Notes: generated by a model not told the origin, from the letters alone. Shown: positions 16,537-24,984, counted from the first letter of the stretch. The stretch is 64,000 nucleotides of DNA from Solwaraspora sp. WMMD406 (GCF_029626025.1 NZ_JARUBF010000001.1:6480001-6544000); one strand, 5' to 3'. Program-made: numbers and translations.

Positions 16537-17492
16537 GTAGTGGGCACCCCGGGCGTGTCGGCGACGAACTCGCGCAGCCATGATCGGAACTCGTCGCCGA
16601 GCCCTTCCCGCTGGCAGGCGATCTGCACCACGGCCTGCAGATATCCCAGCGGCGCGCCGGTGTCGTAGCGCATGCCCCGGTAGACGATCCCGTGCACCGG
16701 CGTCCCCTCGGCGAGCAGCATCGCCATCGCGTCGGTCAACTGGATCTCGCCGCCGCTACCCGGCTTGGTCCGCTTGATCGCCTCGAAGACGCTGCCCGGC
16801 AGGACGTAGCGGCCGAGTACGGCGAGGTTGCTCGGGGCGTCTTCGGCGGAGGGCTTCTCCACCAGGCCGGTGACCCGGACGATCTCGGCGCCGTTCTGCA
16901 CCGACTCGTCGGCCGGTTCGACCGAGGCGATGCCGTACCGCTTGGTCTCGGCCGGCGGGACCTCCATGAACGACAGCACGATCCCACCGGTACGGGCCTG
17001 CAGGTCGATCATCGCCGGCAGCAGCGGGTCGTTCTCGTCGACGAACTCGTCACCGAGCAGGACGGCGAACGGCTCGTCGCCGATGTGCGCCTGGGCGCAG
17101 CCGACCGCGTGGCCGAGGCCGAGCGGTTCGTGCTGGCGGCAGGTGTAGATGTCGGCCAGTTGGCTCGGCTGGCGGACCGCGTCCAGCCGCTGCTGGTCAC
17201 CCTTTTCGGCGAGCCGGGCCTCCAGATAGGGCTGGCGGTCGAAGTGGTCGACCATCGAGGTCTTGCCCCGACCGGTGATCAGCAGGACGTCGCTGATTCC
17301 GGCCGCCGCCGCCTCCTCGACGATGTACTGCAGGACCGGGCGGTCGACCAGCGGGAGGAGTTCCTTCGGTACGGCCTTGGTCGCGGGCAGGAACCGGGTG
17401 GCGAGTCCGGCGGCGGGAATGACCGCCTTGACCGCCCGCCGTCGCGGCCCGGACGTGGGGGTCGTTGCTGGGGTGGCTGCATGCTCCGACAT
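16533..17492 (-). CDS. galU: UTP-glucose-1-phosphate uridylyltransferase
   Basis: GalU makes UDP-glucose from UTP and glucose-1-phosphate for cell-envelope polysaccharides and glycolipids. The 319-aa sequence has the nucleotidyltransferase signature near residues 22-40 (AVIPAAGLATRFLPATKAVP), the PLVDRPVLQYIVEE segment, 'LLGDEFVD' for metal binding, and 'LVEKPSAEDAPSNLAVLGRY' in the middle. Length is typical. The gene begins 9 bases after the diguanylate cyclase stop and its stop overlaps the Glp start, so the genes are probably read as one transcript. Confidence 0.95.
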   Translation of the reverse strand: MSEHAATPATTPTSGPRRRAVKAVIPAAGLATRFLPATKAVPKELLPLVDRPVLQYIVEEAAAAGISDVLLITGRGKTSMVDHFDRQPYLEARLAEKGDQQRLDAVRQPSQLADIYTCRQHEPLGLGHAVGCAQAHIGDEPFAVLLGDEFVDENDPLLPAMIDLQARTGGIVLSFMEVPPAETKRYGIASVEPADESVQNGAEIVRVTGLVEKPSAEDAPSNLAVLGRYVLPGSVFEAIKRTKPGSGGEIQLTDAMAMLLAEGTPVHGIVYRGMRYDTGAPLGYLQAVVQIACQREGLGDEFRSWLREFVADTPGVPTT

Positions 17493-17501
17493 GCCGCGAG
17501 A

Positions 17502-19985
17502 CTATCGGCCACGGCTCTGTCGCGGCGGGTGTGGCCCGAAAGACGCGCCGCTGGCGGGCGGCAGTCCACTCTCCGGGGCGCCCGCGCCGCCGCCGGTGGC
17601 GGTCGGTCGAACCCGCACCAGCGCCCGCTTCGCTACCTGGAACGTGTCCCGGCCAGCCGCTTTGGCGGCGTACAGCGCGTCGTCGGCCGCGTCGAGCACC
17701 TCCTCGCCGGTATCGGCGTGATCCGGGTAAACGGCAATCCCGATCGATACCGTCACCGAGATCGCGGTGCGGTCCCGACCACTCGTACCGGTGTGCGCGT
17801 CGACCCGGACCGGGCTGTCGCGGACCGCCGCGCAGAGCCGCTCGGCGACGATCGCCGCACCCCGTATGTCGGTCTCCGGCAGCAGCACGACGAATTCCTC
17901 GCCGCCTTGGCGGAAGGCGAGATCGACCTCGCGGATCTCCGCGCGGATCCGCCGGGCGAACTCGACCAGGACGCTGTCCCCGGCGGCGTGCCCGTGTGTG
18001 TCGTTGACGTCCTTGAAACGGTCCAGATCAAGCGCGAGTACGGCGAGCATCCGACCGAACCGGGTGGCCCGTTCGATCTCCCGGCGGATCGACTCACGCA
18101 GGTGCCGGTAGTTCCACAGCCCGGTCAGCGGATCGGTCACCGACAGCCGCTCGGCTTCCTTGTGCATCCGTACGTTGTGCACCGCCACCGCCGCGTGCCC
18201 GGCGAACGTCCGCAGGGTGATCAGGTCCGCGTCGTCGAACTCGTCGCCTCCGAGCCGGTCGTAGACGGCCAGTACGCCGAAGGCGGCCGGTGCGTTCGCG
18301 GGCCGCGTGCCGCCGGGCCGGCCCACCGCCGGGTCCATCGACAGTACGCCGGCCTCGGTGCTCCAGTCCGGCACCGAGAACGGCACCGCCACGTACGTCC
18401 GGCAGGACGGCTCGTACGCCGACAGCGGCGGACCGTCCCGTTCGATCCGGCCACGACGCGCCTGACCGCTCAGGGCAACCGTGCCGAGCAGTCCGCTGCC
18501 GAGCGGCACGTGCAGGACGCCAGGTGTGCCGGCGGACATGCCGGCTGGCGTCCCGGCTGGCGTCCCGGCCGGCGTCCCGGCGGAGACGGCACCGGAGACG
18601 GCACCTACCGACGATGTGCCCTCGGCGGCGGTCGTCGTGCCGTTGCCGGGCCGGGCCGGCGTGCTCTCCCCCACGGCTGGATCGTCGGCACCGCCGGAGG
18701 TGGTGGGCTGTCCGGCCGACGGGCTGGAGGACTGGCCGACGAGGACACCGGCGACCGGGTCCAGCACCAGCACGGCACCGTCGCGGGCGCCGGTGGCAGC
18801 GAGCGCGGTCTGCAGGATGACCCGCAGGATGCGTTGCAGGTCGTGGGTGCTCGACAGGGTGTCACCGAGGATGGTGAGCTGGCCGCGCAGCTGGTCCCGG
18901 CTGGCGGTGAGCGCCTGGACGTACGCCTGGGCTTCCCGGGTCATCCGATTGAAGATCGCCGCGAGCTCACCAACCTCGTCCGAGCCGCGTACCGGAACCC
19001 GGGCGGTCAGGTCGCCGTCGACGACCCGGCTGGCCGCGTCCGCGAGTTCCGCCAGGGGCTGGGTGGTGGACCGGGCCAGCCACCACGCCGCGATGACGGC
19101 GAGCAGTCCGGCCAGGACGATCGTCGCGATCAGGACCGCGTAGAGGCCGGGGAGCTGTTCCCGGGGCGTGGACAACGCCATTGGCAACGGCTGGTCGGCG
19201 CCGGGCCCGATCCACCGTACGTGTCGACCGTCGTGGGTCGAGGCGGTACTTCCCTCGTCGAGGCCACTGACGGCCTCGATCACCGCGCTGCGCGCGTCCG
19301 CCGGTTCGGTGCTGTGCACGATGGCCGAGCCGGTCGTGTCGCCGAACAGGGTCACCGCGACGCCGCTGGAGGCGGCGAGCCGGGCGACGAAGTCGGCGTC
19401 CAGCAGTTGCGCCGCGGCGACCCAGCCGATCATGGTGCCGTCCGGATCCCGCATCTCGACCCGCACGGACACGGCCGGTGCGGACTGTCGTAACCCAGGC
19501 ACCCCAGCGGCCTGACCGGTGGAATCGGTGGAGATCGTGGGTACTGACGTCGGCTCGGCGGAGGTCGTGGGTGTTCCGGCGGAGGTCGCGGGTGTTCCGG
19601 TCGGCTCGGCGAAGCCGTCGTCGGCCCGCCCGACCGGGCAGCCGATCCAGGGCAGCTCGGGAGCGTCGGCGGTGACTGCGATCGGCGTCCCGTCCGGCTC
19701 GGTCACCCGGACGGCCGACGCCAGTTCGCGGGCCACCACCTGGTCGGCTGCGGCCTGGGCCTGCTCCGGATCCGACAGGAGGGCCACCGCCCCGGCCGCC
19801 GCCTCCAGCTGCCGGCAGAGGGCGCTGATCGAGGTACGGATGCTGGTCGCCGCCAGGTCGAGACGCTCGGTGGAGCGACTCTGCCCGACCGCGGCCACGG
19901 TGGCACCGACGAAGAAGGCACCCAGCAGGACCGGCCCGAGCACGACCGAGAGGAATGCAGTGGTCAATCGTCCACGCAGGGTCAC
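17502..19985 (-). CDS. Membrane diguanylate cyclase (sensor-HAMP-GAF-GGDEF)
   Basis: This 827-aa protein has an N-terminal membrane helix (about residues 8-32), an extracytoplasmic sensor region with a Thr/Pro-rich insert, and a second membrane helix near residue 285. A HAMP domain (AELADAASRVVDGDLTARVP) and a GAF-like region follow. The GAF is interrupted by a long Gly/Thr/Ala insert (SAGTPAGTP repeats, DNA about 18541-18580). The C-terminal GGDEF domain has an intact GGEEF active site and an RxxD inhibitory site (REVD) five residues before it, so it should make c-di-GMP under feedback control. GTG 19985 follows a gggga ribosome binding site. It is divergent from the 5-FCL gene and lies 9 bp upstream of galU. 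Confidence 0.88.
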   Translation of the reverse strand: MTLRGRLTTAFLSVVLGPVLLGAFFVGATVAAVGQSRSTERLDLAATSIRTSISALCRQLEAAAGAVALLSDPEQAQAAADQVVARELASAVRVTEPDGTPIAVTADAPELPWIGCPVGRADDGFAEPTGTPATSAGTPTTSAEPTSVPTISTDSTGQAAGVPGLRQSAPAVSVRVEMRDPDGTMIGWVAAAQLLDADFVARLAASSGVAVTLFGDTTGSAIVHSTEPADARSAVIEAVSGLDEGSTASTHDGRHVRWIGPGADQPLPMALSTPREQLPGLYAVLIATIVLAGLLAVIAAWWLARSTTQPLAELADAASRVVDGDLTARVPVRGSDEVGELAAIFNRMTREAQAYVQALTASRDQLRGQLTILGDTLSSTHDLQRILRVILQTALAATGARDGAVLVLDPVAGVLVGQSSSPSAGQPTTSGGADDPAVGESTPARPGNGTTTAAEGTSSVGAVSGAVSAGTPAGTPAGTPAGMSAGTPGVLHVPLGSGLLGTVALSGQARRGRIERDGPPLSAYEPSCRTYVAVPFSVPDWSTEAGVLSMDPAVGRPGGTRPANAPAAFGVLAVYDRLGGDEFDDADLITLRTFAGHAAVAVHNVRMHKEAERLSVTDPLTGLWNYRHLRESIRREIERATRFGRMLAVLALDLDRFKDVNDTHGHAAGDSVLVEFARRIRAEIREVDLAFRQGGEEFVVLLPETDIRGAAIVAERLCAAVRDSPVRVDAHTGTSGRDRTAISVTVSIGIAVYPDHADTGEEVLDAADDALYAAKAAGRDTFQVAKRALVRVRPTATGGGAGAPESGLPPASGASFGPHPPRQSRGR

Positions 19986-20068
19986 TCTTCCCCCAGAGGC
20001 TTCTTCACCTGATGGTGCGATGCTGACACAACCCAGATATTTCGCAGCACGTGCCACAGGAGTGTTGG

Positions 20069-20689
20069 GTGTCGGATTTTCCCGATGGAGCTAATGCCTA
20101 CTCGTTGCCCAAGGACAGACTCCGAACCGCCATTCTCGCCCGCCGCCGCAACCTGACCGCCGCCGACCTCATTGCCGCCCGCCAGTGCATACATGCTGAG
20201 CTGCGCAAACTGGTTCGTCGGTACGCACCGGGCCTGGTGGCCGGGTACGTCCCGATCGGCCGTGAGCCGGGCGGGGCCGACCTGCCGGACCTGCTGGCGG
20301 ACGCGGTCGGCCCGGCGGGTCGGATCCTGCTGCCGGTCACCCTGCCCGATGGCGACCTGGACTGGGCACCCTACCGGGGAGCGGAGCGGCTCCGACCGGT
20401 CGGCCGTGGTCTGGTCGAGCCGGTCGGCGACCGGCTGGGTCCGGCTGTGGTCGCCGACGCCGCGCTCATCGTCGTACCGGCGCTCGCGGTCGACCGGCGT
20501 GGCGTCCGGCTGGGTAGGGGTGGCGGTTCCTACGACCGGGCGTTGGCGCGGGCCCGCGCCGACACCCCACTCGTCGCCCTGCTACACGACGGCGAGTTGC
20601 TGCCGGAGCTGCCCGCCGAGGCCCACGACCGACGGGTCACCGAGGTGATCACCCCGGCCGGCTGGCGGCCGGTGCCGGCGGCCGAATGA
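20069..20689 (+). CDS. 5-formyltetrahydrofolate cyclo-ligase
   Basis: This enzyme converts 5-formyl-THF to 5,10-methenyl-THF with ATP in the one-carbon pathway. The 206-aa sequence shows the basic N-terminal 'LRTAILARRRNLTAAD', the nucleotide/folate region 'AGYVPIGREPGGADLPDLL', 'VPALAVDRRGVRLG' and the phosphate-binding LGRGGGSYDR motif that identifies the family. The GTG start at 20069 is preferred, though the frame opens at 20051. The next gene is the Ruc-like chaperone 99 bp downstream, the same order as Rv0992c-Rv0991c. Confidence 0.93.
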   Translation: MSDFPDGANAYSLPKDRLRTAILARRRNLTAADLIAARQCIHAELRKLVRRYAPGLVAGYVPIGREPGGADLPDLLADAVGPAGRILLPVTLPDGDLDWAPYRGAERLRPVGRGLVEPVGDRLGPAVVADAALIVVPALAVDRRGVRLGRGGGSYDRALARARADTPLVALLHDGELLPELPAEAHDRRVTEVITPAGWRPVPAAE

Positions 20690-20736
20690 GCTACGGCACA
20701 CTTTCGCTGGACGAAAACAGGTCCGATGACGCACCA

Positions 20737-20763
20737 TTGGCACTCGAATAGGTCGAGTGCCAA
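20737..20763 (+). promoter_or_regulatory. CIRCE-type HrcA operator upstream of Ruc-like gene
   Basis: The inverted repeat TTGGCACTC-N9-GAGTGCCAA has the exact CIRCE geometry (9-bp arms, 9-bp spacer). It differs from the consensus TTAGCACTC/GAGTGCTAA by one compensating change per arm. The dyad continues outward so that ccattggcactcga pairs with tcgagtgccaatgg. It lies 26 bases before the GTG of the FmdB/Ruc gene and should place that gene under HrcA heat-shock control. Confidence 0.88.
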
Positions 20764-20788
20764 TGGCCAGCCACGTTCGGAGGAGACC

Positions 20789-21190
20789 GTGCCCACCTAC
20801 CAGTACGCCTGCACCGCGTGCGGACACCAACTCGAGGCGGTGCAGTCCTTCACCGACGACCCGCTGAGCGAGTGCCCGGACTGCGCCGGGCGGCTACGTA
20901 AGGTCTTCAACTCGGTCGGCATCGTCTTCAAGGGCTCGGGCTTCTACCGGACCGACTCCCGTGGCGCCGACGGCAAGAACGCTGGCGGCGCGAACGCCTC
21001 GCCCACCGACAAGCCGTCGACCGGGAAGAAGGACTCCGCCACGTCGGCCGACGGCGCGGCCACGTCTGGTTCCGGCGGCTCCAGCTCCGGCGGCGGCGCG
21101 GGGGCGGCGGCGAGCTCGGGGGCGGGCGGTTCGGCCTCGCCCGGCGGTACGGGCAAGGCGCCGGCAGCGGCCAGTTCGACCACCACCTGA
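20789..21190 (+). CDS. FmdB-family zinc-ribbon protein, Ruc-like redox chaperone
   Basis: This 133-aa protein begins with a zinc ribbon whose cysteines are C8, C11, C29 and C32 (CxxC pairs), followed by 'GIVFKGSGFYRTDSRG'. From about residue 55 onward it is a Gly/Ser/Ala-rich disordered tail with no cysteine. This matches M. tuberculosis Rv0991c (Ruc), described as a redox-regulated chaperone with an unstructured C-terminus and controlled by HrcA. The CIRCE operator just upstream and the adjacent 5-FCL gene support orthology. GTG 20789 follows a ggaggag ribosome binding site. Confidence 0.87.
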   Translation: MPTYQYACTACGHQLEAVQSFTDDPLSECPDCAGRLRKVFNSVGIVFKGSGFYRTDSRGADGKNAGGANASPTDKPSTGKKDSATSADGAATSGSGGSSSGGGAGAAASSGAGGSASPGGTGKAPAAASSTTT

Positions 21191-21229
21191 CCTGGTACGG
21201 CTACCTCGCCGCCCGCAGGGCCAGCACGC

Positions 21230-21418
21230 TCAGCCCCAGTGCGGAGGGCGCTCGGCGAGCAGCCGTTCGTCGTTGGAGCCGATCTGGTCACCCCAACCAT
21301 GGTCGGTGTCGTCGACGCTCCGCTCCGGCGGCAGCGGAAGATCGTCATCGCTCAGATCCACCAGGCGGTCGGCGTCCCCGCTACGCCTCTCGGGTACGGA
21401 CTCGTCGAGATCACGCAC
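21230..21418 (-). CDS. Small acidic conserved hypothetical protein
   Basis: This 62-aa acidic protein contains Asp-rich segments and ends in 'DERLLAERPPHWG', a tail I associate with short actinobacterial hypothetical proteins. No domain, signal or membrane helix is visible. The start is GTG at 21418 without a clear ribosome binding site. It converges on the Ruc-like gene, with 39 bp between the stop codons. Real coding is likely but not certain. Confidence 0.5.
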   Translation of the reverse strand: MRDLDESVPERRSGDADRLVDLSDDDLPLPPERSVDDTDHGWGDQIGSNDERLLAERPPHWG

Positions 21419-21508
21419 GGGTCACAGGATACCCGTACCGGTCGGCCGGCTCGGCCCCCCGCGCCGGCCACGGCGATCCGGTACGCCGTCATTGGTAGCG
21501 TCGCCACT

Positions 21509-21874
21509 GTGAGCACAGATCGCGGCGAGCCCGACGACGGCTTCTGGCGGCGTCCCGCGTCGGCCCCACCGGGTGTCGGTCCTGACCCGGGCACCGGCTC
21601 TGGACCGGCGACCGGCCTCGGACCGACCGGCACCGGCGGTGGTCCGGCCGCGCCGACCTATCCCGGACCGCCCGCTGCCGCGCCTCCCCCACCTGGCTGG
21701 CGGCCGCCGTTGGTCGTTCGGCCGGCACCGCCGCGATCGTTGCCGCCCCAGGACATCGAGGCGGTGGAAAACGATGAACGCAACGCCCGGACGGTCACCT
21801 ATGGCGTCGGGATGATCGCTGCCGCGGTACTGGTCATCGTGATCTGTCTGCTCTGCTCGCGGGTGCTGTTCTGA
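21509..21874 (+). CDS. Proline-rich single-pass membrane protein
   Basis: This 121-aa protein has a Pro/Gly-rich, likely disordered N-terminal 80 residues, a short acidic segment 'QDIEAVENDERNARTVTYG', and one C-terminal transmembrane helix (MIAAAVLVIVICLLCSRVLF) ending at the C-terminus. It is probably tail-anchored with the N-terminus in the cytoplasm. GTG 21509 follows closely on a tagcgt-like -10 element and may be leaderless. Function is unknown. Confidence 0.65.
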   Translation: MSTDRGEPDDGFWRRPASAPPGVGPDPGTGSGPATGLGPTGTGGGPAAPTYPGPPAAAPPPPGWRPPLVVRPAPPRSLPPQDIEAVENDERNARTVTYGVGMIAAAVLVIVICLLCSRVLF

Positions 21875-21919
21875 GCCACGTGCTGTGCCGAGCCACACCT
21901 GCTGGTCGGAGCCCGGCGG

Positions 21920-22399
21920 TCAGAAGTTCCCCCACACCGCCTGGGCACCGCTGTCGCCGGCCAGATAGGTGTAGACGGCGGTCATCCCGGCCAGGGCCAC
22001 GACCACGACCACCAAGGCGATGGTCAGCCAGCCCGGTGCCTTGGTCGCCCGGCCCCGGGCACTGGTCAGGAAGATCAGCAGACCGGTGGCCAGCGCCAGG
22101 CCCAGGCTGAACCAGAACGTCAGGTCGCCGTACCGCTGATGCTCGGCGACCTGGTCCAGGATCTGCGCCGGATACCCTCGCTCCACGAGATCCTGCTGGA
22201 GTGCCTCACCGGTGGTGGTCGCCAGGCCGGCGGCGATCGGGGCGACGACCGCGAGCAGGGCGACCGCCCAGCCGATCCGGCGCCGTAGCCGGGGCACGAG
22301 CCCGTAGACGAGCGCACCGAGGACGAGCAGCGGCACGAACACCACGGCGGCATGCACCACCAGCGGATGGGCAGGAATGCCCTGGATCTCCTCGATCAC
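21920..22399 (-). CDS. DUF2231 family membrane protein
   Basis: This 159-aa integral membrane protein has four predicted helices. The start 'IPAHPLVVHAAVVFVPLLVLGAL' carries the HP..VH pattern typical of DUF2231, and 'GDLTFWFSLGLALATGLLIFL' follows after a hydrophilic loop. The family is of unknown function and sometimes lies next to redox or heme proteins. The GTG at 22399 is supported by a gaggagga ribosome binding site. It diverges from the Fur gene. Confidence 0.85.
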   Translation of the reverse strand: MIEEIQGIPAHPLVVHAAVVFVPLLVLGALVYGLVPRLRRRIGWAVALLAVVAPIAAGLATTTGEALQQDLVERGYPAQILDQVAEHQRYGDLTFWFSLGLALATGLLIFLTSARGRATKAPGWLTIALVVVVVALAGMTAVYTYLAGDSGAQAVWGNF

Positions 22400-22482
22400 C
22401 GGTCCTCCTCGGATCGTGCCGTGACCACGATAGTCGCCGACTCTATCTTGAACCCCGCTCACCTGCGTGTTTCGATGAAAGG

Positions 22483-22929
22483 ATGTCGGCGGCGGAGCAA
22501 CTGCGCAGCAGGGGTCTTCGGGTGACCCGGCCGCGCACCGCCGTGCTCGACGTGCTTGCCCAGGGTGGCCACCTGGGCGTCGCCGAGATCGCCCGGCAGG
22601 TACGCGGTCGGATCGATTCGGTCTCCACCCAGGCCGTCTACGACGTGCTCGACGCGCTGACCCGGGCCGGTCTGGCCCGACGCATCGAACCGGCCGGCGG
22701 CGCGGCCCGTTACGAGGCCCGCACCGGCGACAACCATCACCACCTGGTCTGCCGACGCTGCGGGGAGGTCAGCGACGTCGACTGTACGGTCGGTTCCGCG
22801 CCCTGTCTGGAGCCTGGCACCACCCACGGCTTCGACATCGACGAGGCGGAGGTCACCTTCTGGGGCCTCTGCCCGGCCTGCCAGGCCACCGGCGTGGAAC
22901 GGCTGCCGACGGCGACCAGCAGCGCATGA
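22483..22929 (+). CDS. Fur-family transcriptional regulator
   Basis: This 148-aa regulator has a winged helix (RSRGLRVTRPRTAVLDVL ... 'VSTQAVYDVLDALTRAGLARR') and the metal-binding HHHLVCRRCG segment, with a second CxxC (CPACQ) near the C-terminus. These features fit the actinobacterial FurA/CatR group, which usually senses peroxide or iron and controls a catalase. No catalase gene follows; instead the next gene encodes an MpaB-like oxygenase 13 bp downstream. The ATG is preceded by gaaagg. Confidence 0.9.
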   Translation: MSAAEQLRSRGLRVTRPRTAVLDVLAQGGHLGVAEIARQVRGRIDSVSTQAVYDVLDALTRAGLARRIEPAGGAARYEARTGDNHHHLVCRRCGEVSDVDCTVGSAPCLEPGTTHGFDIDEAEVTFWGLCPACQATGVERLPTATSSA

Positions 22930-22942
22930 CGGCCAGCGGTAC

Positions 22943-23827
22943 GTGACGGCCACCCGCCACCGGCCGGACCGGTCGGCCGCCACCAGCGAAGACCTCGGGC
23001 TGTTCGGGCCGGACTCGGTCACCTGGCGGGTCCACGACGAGCCGATCCTCATCGTCGCCGGCCTCCGCTCGCTCTACCTGCAGGCGCTGCACCCGCGCGC
23101 CATCGCCGGCGTCGCACAGAATTCCAGCTACCGGGCGGACCCGTTCGGCCGGCTGACGCGGACCTCGATCTACGTCGCGACCACGGTCTGGGGCACCACC
23201 GCCGAAGCGACCGCGGCCGGAGCACGAATCCGCCGGTTGCATTCCCGGCTACGGGCGACCGATCCGGATACGGGGACCGAGTTCCGCGTCGACGAACCCG
23301 AGCTGCTGCGCTGGGTGCACGTCGCCGAGGTCGAATCGTTCCTGACCACCGCCACCCGGGCCGGGCTGCGGCTGAGTCCGGACGAGGTGGACCGCTACTA
23401 CGCCGAACAGCGACGGAGCGCGGCCCTGGTCGGCCTGGACCCGGACAGCGTGCCGGGCAGCGCCGCCGAGATCGCCGCCTACTACCGGCACATCCGGCCC
23501 CAGCTGAGGATCACCAAGGACGCCGCTGACACCGCGCTGTTCCTCACCGCTCCGCCCGTGCCCGCCGGGCTGAGCCTGCCGTGGCGGCTCGGCCTCGGGC
23601 TTGGCCCGCCACGGCTGGCGTACCTCGGCGTCGCGGCCACCGCCGCCGGGCTGCTGCCGTCCTGGGCCCGGCGCATGTACGGCGGGCTGGGTCTGCCGAC
23701 CACCGACGTGTGCGCCGCGCTCTCGGCGCGCGGTCTGCGGCTGGCCCTGCGGGCTGTACCGCGCGATCTGGTGGAGGGCCCGCTCCGCAAGGCCGCCCGA
23801 GACCGGGCCGGCCGGCTCGACCCGTAG
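22943..23827 (+). CDS. Oxygenase MpaB family (DUF2236) protein
   Basis: This 294-aa protein belongs to the DUF2236/MpaB-like family, whose relatives include latex-clearing proteins and bind heme. Family marks are 'VTWRVHDEPILIVAGLRSLYLQALHPRAIAGV' at about residues 26-57 and 'WVHVAEVESF' near 130, with the His in each as heme-ligand candidates. It may be an oxygenase or peroxidase-like enzyme. The GTG start lies 13 bp after the Fur gene, so iron or peroxide control of this gene is plausible. Confidence 0.85.
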   Translation: MTATRHRPDRSAATSEDLGLFGPDSVTWRVHDEPILIVAGLRSLYLQALHPRAIAGVAQNSSYRADPFGRLTRTSIYVATTVWGTTAEATAAGARIRRLHSRLRATDPDTGTEFRVDEPELLRWVHVAEVESFLTTATRAGLRLSPDEVDRYYAEQRRSAALVGLDPDSVPGSAAEIAAYYRHIRPQLRITKDAADTALFLTAPPVPAGLSLPWRLGLGLGPPRLAYLGVAATAAGLLPSWARRMYGGLGLPTTDVCAALSARGLRLALRAVPRDLVEGPLRKAARDRAGRLDP

Positions 23828-23829
23828 CC

Positions 23830-23879
23830 GGGCCCGGCCGGCAGCCCGAAGCAGGGGCCCGGCCGGCAGCCCGAAGCAG
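23830..23879. repeat. 25-bp tandem duplication after a stop codon
   Basis: Two exact 25-bp copies (gggcccggccggcagcccga plus agcag) start two bases after the stop codon of the MpaB-like gene. They fill most of the gap to the convergent RecB-type nuclease gene. Confidence 0.9.
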
Positions 23880-23889
23880 GACCAGCCGC

Positions 23890-24984
23890 TCACTCCGGAG
23901 CCGGACGCGGTCCCGGCGGATCGTCGACCGGAACCACCGCCGCCGGCCGATCGGCCGGTTCCGCCAGCATCCGTTCCACCGCCGCCCACTGTGGCTGCTC
24001 AGGCACCTGCCGGCCGGCGGGGCAGGTACGTCGGTAGTCGCACCAGCCGCAGAGGGTGCTCGGGGTGGTGGGAAACGCGGTGTCGGGATCGGCACCACGC
24101 GCGACCGCCTGCTCCGCCGTACCAATGTCCGCAGCGGTCGCCTCGGCCCGGGAAACCTGCCGGGCCAGTGAGTCCTCGGTGTGTTCGAAGGCGCTGACCG
24201 TACCGGTCGGCAGGTGGTGCAGCTCCACCCGGCGACACGGGCGGCGGAACACGCGCTGCGCGGCGAAGGCGTAGAGGGCGAGCGCCGACGACCCTCGGGC
24301 GTCGTCGTCGGTCAAGGTCGCCCGGCCGGTCTTGTAGTCGACGATGACCGCTTCCGGGCCGCGCGGGCCCGGCCGGGAGTCGATCCGGTCGGCCCGTCCG
24401 TTGAAGGCCAGAACGGCGGTCTTCACCGCGACCACCCGTTCGACACCGAGCGGCTCGTCGGTGGGGTCGATCGCCGACAGGTACGCCTCCAGCCACCGCG
24501 ACGCCTGCCGGAACGCCGCTCGTTCCTGGGTTTCGTCGCGGTAGCCCTCCCGTACCCAACTGCCCTTGAGCAGGGTGGCCGCGCTCTCCGGCCGGCGGTT
24601 GCCCGGCGCGGCCGTGAACCAGCCACGTAGCGCGGTGTGCACGCTGGCCCCCAGCGAGTTGTGGGCCCAGGGCGGCCCTTTCGGCGGAGCCGGCCGATCC
24701 AGGTAGGTGTATCGGTATCGGCGGGGGCAATCGGTATAGGCCGACAGCTTGCTCGGGGTGCACACGAACAGCCGTTGCGGCATGCCGTCGAACCCGAGTT
24801 GCTCAGCCTGGGCCGGTCCGCGGTCGGTTCGGCGTCCAGTAGCGGCAGCGGGCCGGGCGGCGGCCCGGGCGGCGCCGGCCGGCCGCCACGATGCCGGATC
24901 GCCTGGGGAGGGAAGGCTTGGCACGAACCGATCCTGCCATCCCGGTCGGACATCGTCGCGGACGGCACCCGACGACGCGATCAC
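23890..24984 (-). CDS. RecB-family PD-(D/E)XK nuclease with Fe-S cysteines
   Basis: This 364-aa protein has a stand-alone RecB/Cas4-type nuclease fold. The catalytic pieces are GRADRID (about residues 212-218) and VIVDYKTGRA (about 230-239). One cysteine lies in 'YTDCPRRYRY' (about 87) and three in the C-terminal 'LCGWCDYRRTC', the spacing of the AddB/Cas4 iron-sulfur clasp. It probably processes DNA ends in repair. The first 60 residues are low-complexity. The GTG start overlaps the MarC stop (GTGA), so the two genes are coupled. Confidence 0.87.
   Translation of the reverse strand: MIASSGAVRDDVRPGWQDRFVPSLPSPGDPASWRPAGAARAAARPAAATGRRTDRGPAQAEQLGFDGMPQRLFVCTPSKLSAYTDCPRRYRYTYLDRPAPPKGPPWAHNSLGASVHTALRGWFTAAPGNRRPESAATLLKGSWVREGYRDETQERAAFRQASRWLEAYLSAIDPTDEPLGVERVVAVKTAVLAFNGRADRIDSRPGPRGPEAVIVDYKTGRATLTDDDARGSSALALYAFAAQRVFRRPCRRVELHHLPTGTVSAFEHTEDSLARQVSRAEATAADIGTAEQAVARGADPDTAFPTTPSTLCGWCDYRRTCPAGRQVPEQPQWAAVERMLAEPADRPAAVVPVDDPPGPRPAPE

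Noticed and set aside
16692..19493. Plus-strand frame of 933 codons opposite galU and the diguanylate cyclase
   Set aside because: Low-complexity Arg/Gly/Asp sequence without motifs, antisense to well-supported genes.
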